NCBI RefSeq assembly: GCF_029227915.1
Contig: NC_079878.1
Location: 1,302,001 to 1,366,000 of the forward strand
Direction: 5' to 3'
DNA: 64,000 nucleotides
From: Hydractinia symbiolongicarpus
Taxonomy: Eukaryota > Cnidaria > Hydrozoa > Anthoathecata > Hydractiniidae
A model generated the notes under the pieces. The model saw only the letters and a program-made list of their open reading frames with translations. It did no database searches and was not told the DNA's origin. Below, piece by piece: positions 39,701-51,375 of the stretch (position 1 is the first letter of the stretch; every line of letters begins with the position of its first letter). The translations under genes were made by a program, and so were the position numbers.

Positions 39701-42463
39701 TTGGGAATTTCATCAAGCATCTGCTAGACAATGTACTGATTTATGGTGCAGCTTAATGAAGAGTATGATCTTATCCAATGTTACTGCTGTTAATTAAGAC
39801 AAAGCAATAGCAACACATGTGACCATCGCATAAAAATTCTGTTTAACCTTCAAACTTAACCTATAGTGGTTTAAGGTGCTAGTGTAATCTTACTCCTTTG
39901 CATTTGATGCCATCTATTGGAGTATTAGTTAGTTTTTCTAATGCATTGGATATTTTTTAAAACGGAACCAACTTTTTTATTTCGATTTGGTTTTGTTAAT
40001 TTCGAAAAACAATTAATACATTATAATGGTTTCGTTTTTATTCTGTTTGGTTCGTTAATATTCGATTTTGTTTCAGTTGTTTTCTTTTGTTTTACTAATC
40101 AAACGATTCTTCGCTTTTATTTGGAATTTTCAGTTTAAAGTTTCTGATCCTGTTCCATTTGTTTTGATTTTACTAAATTTTGGTTATAAATTGGATTTCT
40201 ACGCTGCAAATCTTTTATTTCAAAATTGCGCTTATTTTTACAACCTCGTTGCCTTGACCTCTTATTTAAAAACAAAGATTTTCGTCGTTTGGGTAAGGTG
40301 ATCTGGGACTGAAATATGCACAGTTTTGAATGTGTAGTTGCACATAATCGAATGGAAAGTAAATATGATCTAGTGGGATTTTTGACACCAATAAATGAGA
40401 AAGTTGCGAAAAGAAAATCTTAGATTCTCTAAATACACACTCGTTAAAATATGTGAATTTGTGATGTGAAAATAAATAGCACACAGTCTATATTAAGGGC
40501 AGGAAATTGAGAAAACAAAAATGAAAGTAATTAACGCGTCAAAAAACTTTAGCAGGATGTGCGAAAATTATTAATGGGCTTTTGCGGTTCTTATAGGATC
40601 CTGTAAGCAGTATTGAGCAGACACATTCATTTTTGCGCTTAAGATAAATAAAAAAGGTAACAAAACAAAATGAAAGTGTTCTTGAAAGTCCTCCTGCATT
40701 GCTCATCGTTCGTTTTCTAAACAATAACTGTCTACAACTTTTCTTGTTACGCCTAATTCTTTCTCATAAAGTTAACTCCCGGTAACTCGAAGCTCCAAGG
40801 GACCAGAAAAAACAAATGTTTGACTTAAGTGAAACTCCCGTTAATTCAAACTTAAACAAAAATGAGATATTAGTTCGGGTCAAAGCAATTTTTTAAAACT
40901 TTCAGTAAATTAAAGAGCCTTCTATTTTATCGTATTGCCATCAAAAGGAACATTTTAGTTCCTTTGTCAAGAGAATCATTTAAGAACAGCTTTTTCGAAA
41001 TTTCTGACTACATTACATATTAGTATTCATTTTTCGAAAATCTATTTTCTACTTTGACACTAAAAAGTTCGAGTTATCCGAAAAAATTAACTTGAGACTC
41101 AAAAAATAGTTCGAGAAAACAAATGTTTGAGTTATCCAGGGTTCGAGTTAACGAGTAGTTTTTATAAGGAAGTATTAAGAAATGTCCAAGGGACCGTAGG
41201 AAACAGTTTGAGCTAATAAAAGTTTGAGTTAATGGGTGTTTGAGTTACCGAGAGTCTACTGTATGTTGAGACTCCTGGCTATCTAATGTTGTAAAATAAA
41301 CACTTCATTGTCTTTCCATCCAGCCCTCGAAATTAGCGTTGGCAATTGGCAATTGGCGTCGCAATTGCTGGTGCAGTTTCATTTCGCGGAGCAAAAAACT
41401 GCCAAGGCTAATCTTTGTTGCGTATTCATTTTAAAGTGGGGGACATTTTGAATCATGAACCCCAAACTCTCTCAATCTTAACTTCCTTTTCTACATTTCC
41501 GAAATAGTATGCATGACTATACTGTCACTTTTATAAATAAAATTGTTTAAATAACACTTGCGGCATAAAGAAAATCCATTAAATTTGGACCTGCTATGGT
41601 TTCCAATTGTTTTGCAAAATGAAGAAATTATTTACAATTAAATCCATGATCTTTCGAAGAAATACAACATAATAAAATTATTACCCGAAATAACAATGAC
41701 TTTAAATGCAACGACTGACCACCAAACCAATGTTTATATAGCTTGTCGTTCACACAATTGTAAACCAATATTCAAAACAGTGTTTTTTTTATAAAAAAAC
41801 GAAACAAAAATGAAACAACCAAGTTAAATTCAAAACTTGGTGATAGAAAAATGAAATAATCTAACCTGCTGTTAAAAAAAATTTGCTGATTGAAATTATC
41901 AAAACCAAGTCAAAATAACAGAGACAAAAAACTTGGTTTCGGTTATTTTAAAAAAAATTTGGTGTGACTGAGATTCTAATGGTGACATCGGACTTGGTGA
42001 CATCGAAACGTCTAACTAAACCAACAATGTTTTCAATTTTCTAATAACATTTTTATATTTCTAACGATTTTGGAGGATGAAGTGATATCACAAAGTAGTG
42101 CAGGGTGTCCACTCAAAATGTTTTGATACATATACAATGACTAAAAAACAGACTTAAGAGAAAACAGACTTGATTTTTTTCTACAGGTTTTGCAATTTTT
42201 GTAACTTTCTAGCAGCTTTTTCCAGAAGTTTCAAGGAGTCCACAGAAGTATAGTGGCCACACTGTCATATTAAATAAGTTGTTAAAAAAGAGAACAGCAC
42301 TAACCATGCTTGGAAGCCAAGGATCCTCTTGAACCTGTTCCACATTTTTATCTCCAAACCAATATGAAGTAGAGAACATTTCTTCTTCTTTGTCCCCTTG
42401 ATCTTCGTTATCCAGCTTATTACCAGCTTTTCCTTTTACATACTCAGATAGTGAAGATACCAT
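33726..42463 (-). CDS. sft2d3: SFT2 domain-containing vesicle transport protein (SFT2D3-like)
   Basis: Minus-strand exons in order: 42463-42305, 38426-38361, 35817-35732, 35143-35026, 34567-34509, 33831-33726; 594 bases, 197 residues, stop at 33728-33726. All splice sites are GT-AG and every phase agrees. The N-terminus is hydrophilic and acidic and ends in DPWLPSM. SKTQRIVGFFLCLLLGLFCF opens span 1, followed by PLLVLKARKFVILYTMGS, FALLWGPYNHLKHIFS, then LPFTLAYFGSLSATLYC and the closing WYICSYIPGGTTGLKFF. This block order is the SFT2/Got1-type family pattern: four spans, with KARKF and the WGP...HL loop conserved. Yeast Sft2 works in endosome-to-Golgi vesicle fusion; the metazoan role is inferred from that. 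Most exons are too short to show as long frames, and intron 1 is 3.9 kb. Confidence 0.93.
36673..36684. repeat. run of 12 C in SFT2D intron 2
   Basis: An uninterrupted C run, striking in such AT-rich DNA. It lies within an intron and has no evident function. Confidence 0.8.
38883..38917. repeat. small hairpin in SFT2D intron 2
   Basis: aaaaaggacct and its exact reverse complement aggtccttttt are separated by 13 bases. It lies 457 bases inside the intron on the donor side of the 38426 acceptor. Probably a chance or MITE-derived palindrome. Confidence 0.55.
40771..41261. mobile_element. pogo/Tigger-type MITE in SFT2D intron 1
   Basis: The right end, read as reverse complement from 41261, starts CAGTAGACTCTCGGTAACTC and is followed outside by TA (41262-41263). 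The left side at about 40771 has the related aactcccggtaactcgaagc. Several 'gagttaacgag' blocks recur inside. This end sequence and TA target fit pogo/Tigger elements. No transposase frame remains. Confidence 0.6.
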
Positions 42464-43024
42464 TTGTATAATTTGTATGTATATGTGTATATCTAGTATG
42501 TATATAAACAAGATGATGAAGAGCAAAAAATATTAACAGATTATTATAGATTTTATTAACTTAAAAGTCTGGAAAACTTGAAGATATCCAACAACAGTAG
42601 AAGAGAATAGAAAGCTACAAACATGTGATGTAAGCACTTTATTTTTGCAGAAATATTTCCACAAAAAGAAATGTTTGACATAACTGCAACACCTATTCAA
42701 AAAATCACTGTATTTATTTTGTACATAAATTGCGTTGTTTTCAGCCAGGAAGAACAAATAATCAGCCTGTAATAGTTAGTTGACACAGTATAACTTTACC
42801 ATACATAGCAACTCGTTTGACTAATTAAAAGGTAGAGACTATTAACTGTGAAAATACGAAGATTCAAAAATGAGTGGCACAGACTGATTTTGGATTTCCT
42901 TTTGTGCTGTAAAGTTAGGTTTAAATTTTCAAAATTTAAGGCATAAATTATATTATCTCTAGTTTTTTATCAAGGATTAAATTTTAAATAATGGAATTTA
43001 GCATACAAAATTATAAATAAAATG

Positions 43025-43091
43025 ATAATCACCCAAAGCAACAATGAAAATTGGTCTAGTACCAATTTTCCTTGTTGTTTTGGGTGATTAT
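43025..43091. ncRNA. near-perfect 67-base hairpin, candidate miRNA precursor
   Basis: Arms 43025-43055 and 43061-43091 pair over 31 bases with two mismatches and a 5-base loop (ctagt). Left arm starts ataatcacccaaagcaacaa. It lies about 560 bases upstream of the SFT2D start codon. Cnidarian miRNA precursors are short and often highly paired, so this size is compatible. A very small transposon remnant is the other explanation. Nothing in the sequence proves transcription. Confidence 0.3.
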
Positions 43092-44130
43092 ATAATGGAA
43101 AAAATAAAAATAGGAGAAATTGGTGAAAAGAAAAGAAGAACAAGTGAAGAAAAAGAATAAGTATACGAAAAGAGAAAAATAATGAAAAAACTAAGAAATA
43201 TTTGAAATAAACAAAAAAAATACAGCTAAAAAAAAGTAGAATGAGGCTGTAAATACATGACATCAGAAACAACCAAGGAAAGAGAAGGAACGTAAATGTG
43301 GAGAGGAACAATGACAAGAACGAAGTACACACACACAAAAAAAATTAATAAGAAAAATGCAAAAAAGAGAAAAAAAATCAATTCATTCATAAAAGTGTTT
43401 GGACCAAAGGAAAGATGGTGCTTGTTGCTATCAGCAACAAGGATTTAAAGCAATCTTGTCATTCTAGTGCATTAATCCTGTCATTCTAGTGTGTGCGACC
43501 AAACTCGCATGCCTCCACACACACCTAAAACCCAATTAGGTGTGTGGTCTTCAGGTCTTACGCACGCATAATCCAATATAAATATGTGATTTACAACAAA
43601 ATAAACTACATAAATTGTAGCTTCATAGTGAGATTATCTTTTGCTAAAATAGTTATAATATAAGTGAAAAACAAGACAGATTGTCGTAACACCCTCCTTC
43701 GTTAAGATTATTATATGTTTTTCTCCTTGTTGTTTACAAAAATACACTAATGAAAATTTAATATTTTATTAAGACTGTTGTTAAACAGACCACCTGATGG
43801 AAAAATCTATGCAAAAACAATGCAGGGTATGCTTGCTGTATTGCACTTTTTTCATTATAAATTTTAAATAATTTTAATGCTCCTGTGAACAGAATTGAAG
43901 GTACTGTTTTCAGGTCTTAATTGCATACATAAAATCCAATATCATCAACCAAAAGATATTTTTATACCATCTTTAGCAAAAGTACATGAACTATCACCAA
44001 AATAGTAAAAAATACAATGAAAACAAAACGAATGTGCTATAATAAAGATTCACCTATGTAGACACACCATCCTGATAAACTATCTGAGTTCATCACTAAC
44101 ATTGCTGCCATAGTGTAGTAGATTTGTCCG

Positions 44131-44450
44131 TGGCGCCGTAGATTAGTGGTTATGCCGGAGACCGGGGTTCGATTCCTCTTGACAGCGATTCAACACGGAC
44201 AAGTGAATGTTAACATAGCCCCGGGATAACCCAAGCCATGTAAGTAAATTGGGAAGATGGCACATTATGTGGGCCGTTGGATGTTGCCGGGAGTTGTCTA
44301 GTAGAGCACGGGCCCTAATTGGGTTTACGTAGCTCCAAAAGAGCATTAAATACTCTAGGACTCTCCATCTAAGCCATGGTCCCTCCTGGAAATAATATAC
44401 AGGGTATATCCCTCGATATTTGTGAGGCCAGCCATGTAAAATATGCACAT
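44131..44450 (+). mobile_element. tRNA-derived SINE, full-length copy
   Basis: The head has RNA polymerase III promoter boxes: A box tagattagtgg at 44139-44149 and a perfect B box ggttcgattcc at 44166-44176. A unique body follows (gtgaatgttaacatag, tggatgttgccgggagtt, taaatactctaggactctc) and ends in gtgaggccagccatg. The tRNA-like head cannot fold as a functional tRNA. A second copy without the head is at 46908-47161. Confidence 0.8.
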
Positions 44451-46907
44451 CTCATCTCTCTCTCACTAAATCTAGGGATCATTGATCAAATCCGTTCGCT
44501 ACCAGGCAGTATGTTAGTGATGACCAAAGTAGTTCTTTTTTAATATGGCATGATATGCTTGCCGTAACACCCTCCCTTGTTTTGATCTTGTGAAAAATTT
44601 TCATATTGGGAAAGTCTTTAGCTAAATATATATATATGATAAAAACCATAAAAAGTTTTGTATATGACTTATATTATATCCTCTTATAGGACTACACAGC
44701 AAACACTAAAATAACGCTAAAAATTTCTATAATAACAGCCGTATTTTGTATGTTTAAAATGGTTGCATCGCAGCTTTATTCCAAGTACCGCAACAACAAA
44801 AATGCACAAAAATAATGTATGTATGAGTTTCTGTGAATTATTTTACAGGTTAACGACTAGTAAACATAATTTTTAGGACCAAAATAACTTGCTGTATAAC
44901 TTTAGAAACAGTACAAGAATAATTCTCGCTGTATATAGCTAGCTAACTTTTTGAAACAACACAAGAATAATTCTTGCTTTTGGCCTATAATATTGATCCT
45001 AATAAACAGAACAAATTTATCCAAACATTTTTTGCCAACACAAATTTTCCTGTCGTAACAATAAATTACTAATTATCTGTGTGTGAAGCAAAAATACATG
45101 TAGCTATATAGTTAGCTATATAATTAAAGTGTACCAGCTAGCTATATGCGTCACCCTTGGTTATAAATCGGATAGTCTATATCATATTGTCTAATTAGGC
45201 AATATGGCCTAATTAAACTACCGTAGCCTCATATGCGTGAAAACAAAATGTTGGGTACGTGTAGTGTTGTCCTCAGAGTGCAGTAATGTTATTGGTGTTA
45301 TTGTGGTCTCAACGTTTTGTTGCTTCGTTTTGCTCTCGCCGAAAAAAAAAAATCCTAACGTTAATAGCGCGCATGACTTTTAGAATGCGGCACGTGTATA
45401 TTGACTTATTGTTTTCACTATGCATTTGTTGACCTTAAAAACAACGAAACCCCTCCTGGAAAAATGCAACATACTTCTTCTGTTATCACCTTTTAAACGA
45501 ACCTTGACAAGCTAAAAAACCCTCAATTAATCCATTGTAAATATCTGTTTAGCATTACATTACATTCCCGAAAGGCAATGAATTCACATTTTGCGACACT
45601 GTTAAAATCGTATTTAGTTTGAAAAAGCCTGTTATAACATCCATTTCAAAGCAATTTCTGTTAAGCCGCTATCTTCTCTAAAAAGTCGTAGTTTTTCGAA
45701 ACGATGTCAAACTTATTTACCGTGTTTTTTCTTAGAAAGCACATTTAATAGGAGAGACTGCGCCTAAAGTTGCTAAACATGCATTACGTCACCCGGCTAA
45801 TGATCAGCGCTCTCTACTCCTTTGCCAGGAGATAAGAGCCGCCATTAGTAAAAAAAGTATGAATCAAAATCGTGTAATATCTGTTAATTTGAGTGGGGTT
45901 ATTTTGTGTGTTAGCATCTAGAAATGATGACTTAAATGTAATTTAACCTTTAAACAAATTATTTTTATACTTTAAGCAAAATTGGAATGTCATACATAAA
46001 TGGAATTTTATATGGAAATTTTTGATTTTGTACAATGCAAAAAGGTATATAAACTTACTTTATTCTTTACGTACATAACTTTATGTTTTGCGGAAATTCA
46101 CTGATCATTAATATACTTCAGCTCTAAGGGTATCACCACCATGCTTGTTAACTATAATAGAATAATCCTAAAAAAAGTACAGCTAGCTAACAGGAACAAG
46201 TTCCATTAATTGGAAATTTTGTTCTTATACATTTGTTTTTCTGTGTCTGTGCCATTTCTTAAAAGATAAATAATATTTTAAAAACTAAATGGCTAATAGT
46301 ATATTTCTATGCAGGTCAATGGTTTCTCAAACACATGCTATGGCAGTTCACATCATAGTTTTTAATAAGGCTGGTTTTCTACCAGGTGGATTAGCGGCCT
46401 TCAACAAAAGATTGTCATCTTTTTTTTTCGAAATATGGAAATTTGTTTGGTTCCTTGTTTTTGCGAAGAGACTTTCAGTCAACCAGTTCGGCTCAACCTG
46501 CAAACCAGGGATCAGGTCCCCTGATCCAGGCATTAGATACCTGAACACCAGGAATATTGTTTTTTGCTTTTGTCGGCACATGCGTTTCGTAATCAGAGGT
46601 AGTTTGTTGTATAGTTCATCATCATCATTTTTGGCTTAACAGCTGTTTTTCATATTAGCATGGTTGGACGGGGTACGTTAATAACCCTCTTTCAATTGGA
46701 TTTAGATTGTGTTAGATCTAAACTGAAATTCCTCTACATCAAGTCTGTTCTTGTTACCTCTTACCAAGTCTGTCTCGGTCTACCTCCAGGAACTATCAAG
46801 TCTTTACACTTTATTTCCCAATTATTCTCCGTTCTTTCTATGTGTCCCAACTCTCTCTAACAAGCCACTGTTGTACATCATTGAAGCTGGAAATACTTGT
46901 TAAAAAT

Positions 46908-47161
46908 GTGCGTATTTTACATGGCTAGCCTCACAAATATTGAGGGATATACCCTGTCTATTATTTCCAGGAGGGGCCATGGCTTAGATCGAGAGTCCTA
47001 GAGTATTTAATGCTCATTTTGAGCTACGTAGACCCAATTATTAGTGCCCGCGCTCTACTAGACAACTCCTGGCAACATCCAACGACCCACACAGGGTGCC
47101 ATCTCCCCATTTTCCCTCACATGGCTTGGGTTAACCCTGGGCTATGGTAACATTCACTCGC
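46908..47161 (-). mobile_element. second copy of the SINE body, lacking the tRNA head
   Basis: The reverse complement matches the body of the element at 44131-44450 from gtgaatgttaccatagcc to gtgaggctagccatgtaaaa with scattered substitutions. The A and B box part is absent. It sits 45 bases downstream, on the same strand, of a LINE reverse transcriptase fragment. Confidence 0.8.
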
Positions 47162-47205
47162 CTACTACAAAGTCACACTTGGCTTCATTGCTAATAATCA
47201 TCACT

Positions 47206-47412
47206 TTACACATTCACTCTTAACCTTTTTTCTTCTAGTCCTTTCTTCCACTTCTCAAACTTTTCAACTAATTCTTCCATCGACTCTGCTACGAGAACCA
47301 AATCATCTGCACACAATAACTCCCTTGGACAATCTGCTTTGAACTCCATCAGCAGTGCCTCTAGATGAAAACACCATAGGACTAAGTACAAAACCCTGAT
47401 GTACATCAGCAT
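47206..47412 (-). pseudogene. non-LTR retrotransposon reverse transcriptase fragment
   Basis: A 68-codon frame contains ELLCADDLVLVAESMEELV and KWKKGLEEKRLRVNV, the palm catalytic block and following helix of LINE reverse transcriptases. The Y/F before ADD is Cys, and the frame ends soon after, so this is an inactive remnant. Its strand matches the adjacent SINE-body sequence. Confidence 0.8.
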
Positions 47413-47782
47413 TTTACACTAAATCCATCACATCAGATCAGCTATAGTATCTTTGTGGATTTAACTGTACCAAATCAGATGTTTTACGGTCAGATTGGCT
47501 GAAACTGGCATCCACTTTAGTTGACATATATTTGAAATAATCAAAACATTTAGGATTGACCCACAAAATTAGTCATCTGGCGTGTCATATGCTGATTATT
47601 TATTGTAACCAATGCTGGTCGTGCATTCCAATTAGGAAAACTAGGACACATATGACAGCCAAACTTGGGTGTGGAATTAATGTGTTGGTTTACGGTAGCG
47701 GCAAGTAGATAGAAAGTTTCATGGTATTAGTGACAACAGCTATACTGAAATATGGGTTACTTTTACCTGAGGTAATGAGTTA

Positions 47783-50045
47783 CTGTATTTTCCGGTATAT
47801 AACCCGCACAACGTATAACCCGCAGCTCAGCTTTTTTAGGGAGTTATAAACTAGATGCTATCAGATAGCCCGCACCTTCGTATAACCCGCATAAAATTTC
47901 AATCGATGTGTTTCACTTATCTGCATCTTTGCATAAACCGCATCGTGTTAAGAAAAAAATTCAGCGTATTACATGTACATGTGCGTGTGTTCTGTTTTTT
48001 TCATGATGGAGAGAAGTGGGGGACGTGTAAACTCGTGAACCCCAAACACCAGAACCGAGTGTCTGAACTAGCGACTCTCTTGGTCTCAACTTCCTTGTCT
48101 CCGATTGCCGAAATAATAATGAATTAAAATTAATTTGACAATGCTGTTTTCCTTTTATTTGTAAACATTAATTTCAGCCAACAATATCTCTTGCTTCCTG
48201 ATATTAAACAAACAAACAAATAAAAAATGCTATTGGGTGATAAATCTAAAGTAAAATCTCTCTTTTTATGTATATTTAAGGTTACTGTAAAGGAAACAAT
48301 TTTTTTTTAGGTTTTTTGCAAAAAATTCATGAAATATAGAAAAAAAAATCTCTTTCGAATGACATATTTTATATTCCATGAAAATATTTGGAACATCCTT
48401 TTTTTCTGGAAAAAGCCTTTTCAGAGGTGTTATATCCTTCACACCTTCGAGAAAATATGTGCAAAATGAGTTGAGCATATTTTTTGTAAACATTATGCAT
48501 AATATGAAACTTCTGTATAAATATATGCATAATACAGGCCTCGTCAGGAAGAAAAATGCTGGCGTGCGAGCTTCGCACGTCATGGTACTTCTTAATAATT
48601 TTGAGGCATGCGTTGTTCGCACGGCATAATTTCCATGGCGTGCGATGGCGTGTGCTCATTTTTGTTCCCATTTTTTTCCGAATAATCATAGAACTTGCAT
48701 ACAGCAACACTAATTTTGCCATGTTTTGAAAAGCAGGTAATTTGTTGCGACGAAACTAAAATGTGCGATGCGTTCATTATTCATTATTTTTGAAAAAAAA
48801 AGTATACGACGTAGCAACAGAACGAAGAAAAATTATAAAACATGCAAGTTACAGTCATAAAACTCTTTCAGTTAATAACTTTTTTGTAAATATTTTTTTA
48901 GAAGTAAATATTTTTTATTTTTATATTTTTCAAAAAAAATATATCATTAAATCTAATAATCTAATTAACGACGTTGTTACAAAAAAAACAGAGGACTTTT
49001 TTGTTAATTTATGCTGAATGTAATAGTGCAAAAACGACAAGTCTGCGACCACGCGCTTGGAAAAAGAAGCCAATTTAAAACATACTAAAACATACATATA
49101 AAAATTTGATGTGTGTTTAATTCATTATATTTATTTTTGGAAAATTAACATCTCACGAAAATAACACCATCAAAAAAGTCTTTCATCAAACATTCAGAAA
49201 CAAAAAAAAAAATAAAAAAAATATAAAAGTATTGATAAATTATAAGGGTTTTTCTGAGACTACTCATCAAGTGAGTTTTTTCCTTTACAGTAACCTTAAG
49301 TTGTAATGGCATAAAAATAAACAACATAATAATTATCAGGATTGTCTGTAACATCAATGTACCGAACAATCTTTTTAAATGTTTATAGAATTTTGTTATC
49401 TATTTATATCTCAGCAATCACGGTGTGTATGATGAAATGAATGGCGGCAATGAGGAGGAGATAGTTGCATGTGTCTTATCAATTGTATTTTATATTTATT
49501 TTGATATTTTCAGTGGCCACCTGTTGCCCGAATGTAGTGAAGATAAAAAAAGAAAATTATTATTATCTATACTTTAATTTTAATATTTTTCAATATTTTT
49601 AACAGGAATTAATTAAGTCCTGGGCACTAGGTTGTGAAATACATGTCAATTAAACCTAAAAATGATACCTGCTATATTGCTCTATTACCAGAAGCAAATC
49701 ATTTCAATGTGCTCAATGTGATTGCAAAGATATAAATAGATTAGAATTACATTCAACACAAAAGAAAAATGATCTCCAGAATTGTGTTAAGAGAGAGCTC
49801 GTAATTAAATCACGTAGTTGAAGTAAAATTACGTAGATATAGGATCGCGCATGCAGTTATATTATTGTACCATTCTATCCCGTTGGTACTATTTTCTTCA
49901 TTGATTGTATAAACTTTAAATTTCACAATAAATGACAGAAAATATAAAACTTATCACATAACCCACACAACATTATAACCCGCACCAACAGTGGAAGTTG
50001 TAAAAATAAACTTATAACCCCCGGGTTATATAACGGAAAATACGG
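47783..50045. mobile_element. TA-flanked DNA transposon, non-autonomous, 2.26 kb
   Basis: The left end ctgtattttccggtatataa and the reverse complement of the right end ccgtattttccgttatataa are inverted copies extending into acccgca blocks. TA lies directly outside both (47781-47782 and 50046-50047), as for Tc1/mariner-like insertion. Subterminal 'ataacccgca' motifs repeat on both sides. No transposase is visible. About 1 kb of its length is a second element inserted at 48280-49295. Confidence 0.78.
48280..49295. mobile_element. TTAA-flanked DNA element nested inside the previous one
   Basis: Perfect terminal inverted repeats ggttactgtaaaggaaa at 48280 and its complement ending at 49295, with TTAA directly outside each end (48276-48279 and 49296-49299). 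The 1016-base interior is AT-rich and non-coding, with several small palindromes such as gcgtgcgagcttcgcacg near 48562. The TTAA target fits a piggyBac-type element. Confidence 0.82.
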
Positions 50046-50266
50046 TAATGCTTGATAATGATTATTTGATATTGGTGCAGTGTTCAGAGTTCACTGCTAC
50101 CCCTGGCTCCTAAAATAGCTGTCTTAATGTGTTGCACAAAGTAATAGAAGTACTTCTAGCATGAAATCAGATGAAAAATTGTTAATATTGTAATAATATT
50201 TATGTGAGTGATTTAATGCTCAGGCAACAAACATTCACACCTTGTGATTCATTGAAAGACCTGTAA

Positions 50267-50640
50267 TCTCTTTAATAATAATCGCCGTCTGTCTGTCTCT
50301 GCACGGAGCCCGCGCTGAGTTAAATAGACGTGCTACGGAATCACGAATATCAAATGCGATATATTTTTATCCACTTTTTTGTGACAGGTAAATTTGAAGG
50401 ACGGCGAACCGATGGATTTTTTATGGGCTACAAACTAGTCTCTTTAATAATAGCCGTCGTTTGTCTGTGTGACCGCGAAAGCCGCGTCCCGTAACGGAAT
50501 CACGAAATTTTTGTAATGCGCACCAATACCAAATGCAATATATTTTTGTCCACTTTGTTGCGACAATTAAATTTAAATGACGGGCGAACCCGTGGATTTT
50601 TCCACGGGCTAACACCTAATAATAGCCCTCGTCTGTCTGT
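50267..50640. repeat. tandem ~172-base repeat with terminal hairpin, possibly Helitron-like
   Basis: Units start at about 50267, 50438 and 50612 with tctttaataatagccgtcg and gtctgtctgtc. Unit ends carry a hairpin; the clearest is cccgtgga-tttt-tccacggg at 50589-50608, followed by ctaacacctaat. A hairpin just before a CTRR-type end is typical of Helitrons, but no Rep/helicase is present and the ends are not proven. Confidence 0.45.
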
Positions 50641-50739
50641 CTCTGCGTGAAATGATACTGCAAGTAGTGAGACTTATAAAACATGGTTTATAAAGGACAA
50701 CAAACCTGTGAATTTATCCAAGGGCAGTCTTCGAATTTC

Positions 50740-51375
50740 AGATATATTTGGTTCGGCGAATAATTGCTGAAGTAACTTCGCAATTTTTCTAAATCACTTT
50801 GGCAGTCCTTCGGCAGAAAAAATGCCAAAGACAATGGTCAAAAGCACTGAAAACCTTCGGCAATTGCCTCGGCAGACTTCGGCACTTTCTTCTGCACTTT
50901 TTAAAAAAACATCGTCGTGGAAACCAGGCGACTAATCGATTTTCGTGACACACTTTACATCATTCAATTATAAGCTGGGGGCATCGAGACTATATGTTTT
51001 TTATTTTTCGTCCTTTTCAAAATGGGCAGTGGAAACTTATTTATGTCATTGTTGTAGTGTCGGAGACTGCATATATACAGACTGTTCTATATTTGGATTT
51101 ATAAGGCACAGAGTGAAGTGTTATAGCCTCTTTGTATTTAACTATATTACGAGACACACATGTTATTTCTTGTCCTGCTGGTATCTCTGCTGGTATCTCT
51201 CAATTATTGCGATATCTGTTTGGTGAAATCTAGGAGTATGATAATATGAATATTCATAAAAAAACAGATAATTCATAAAAAAAACTACAACAGTCGCTTC
51301 GGCAATATTATTGCCGAAGCGAAAGCCTAACAACTGCTAATACTTCAGCAATTACTTCGGTGCCGAAGCGAGTTG
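50740..51375. repeat. TTCGGCA-rich palindromic element
   Basis: Clusters of cttcggca and its complement tgccgaag lie at 50744-50905 and 51290-51375. taattgctgaagta near 50761 has an inverted partner near 51340, suggesting degraded terminal repeats. Within it, 51294-51322 is a perfect 29-base palindrome with 14-base arms. No coding capacity. Confidence 0.4.

Noticed and set aside
42970-43338. 122-residue minus-strand open frame rich in Phe, Leu and Ser
   Set aside because: It is low-complexity, arising from purine-rich DNA on the plus strand, and overlaps the hairpin at 43025-43091. No splice context or motif.
44131-44203. tRNA gene
   Set aside because: The A and B boxes are present but the acceptor and anticodon arms do not pair and the sequence continues into a SINE body repeated at 46908.
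45859-45897. ATG-led short frame as the eIF4G start exon
   Set aside because: It sits in slightly GC-richer sequence, but the best donor gives phase 0 while the 51561 exon needs phase 1; only a weak donor at 45893 would fit.
46289-46639. 116-residue plus-strand open frame before eIF4G
   Set aside because: Composition is not Gln/Pro-rich like the eIF4G N-terminus and the phase of possible donors does not lead to the exon at 51561.
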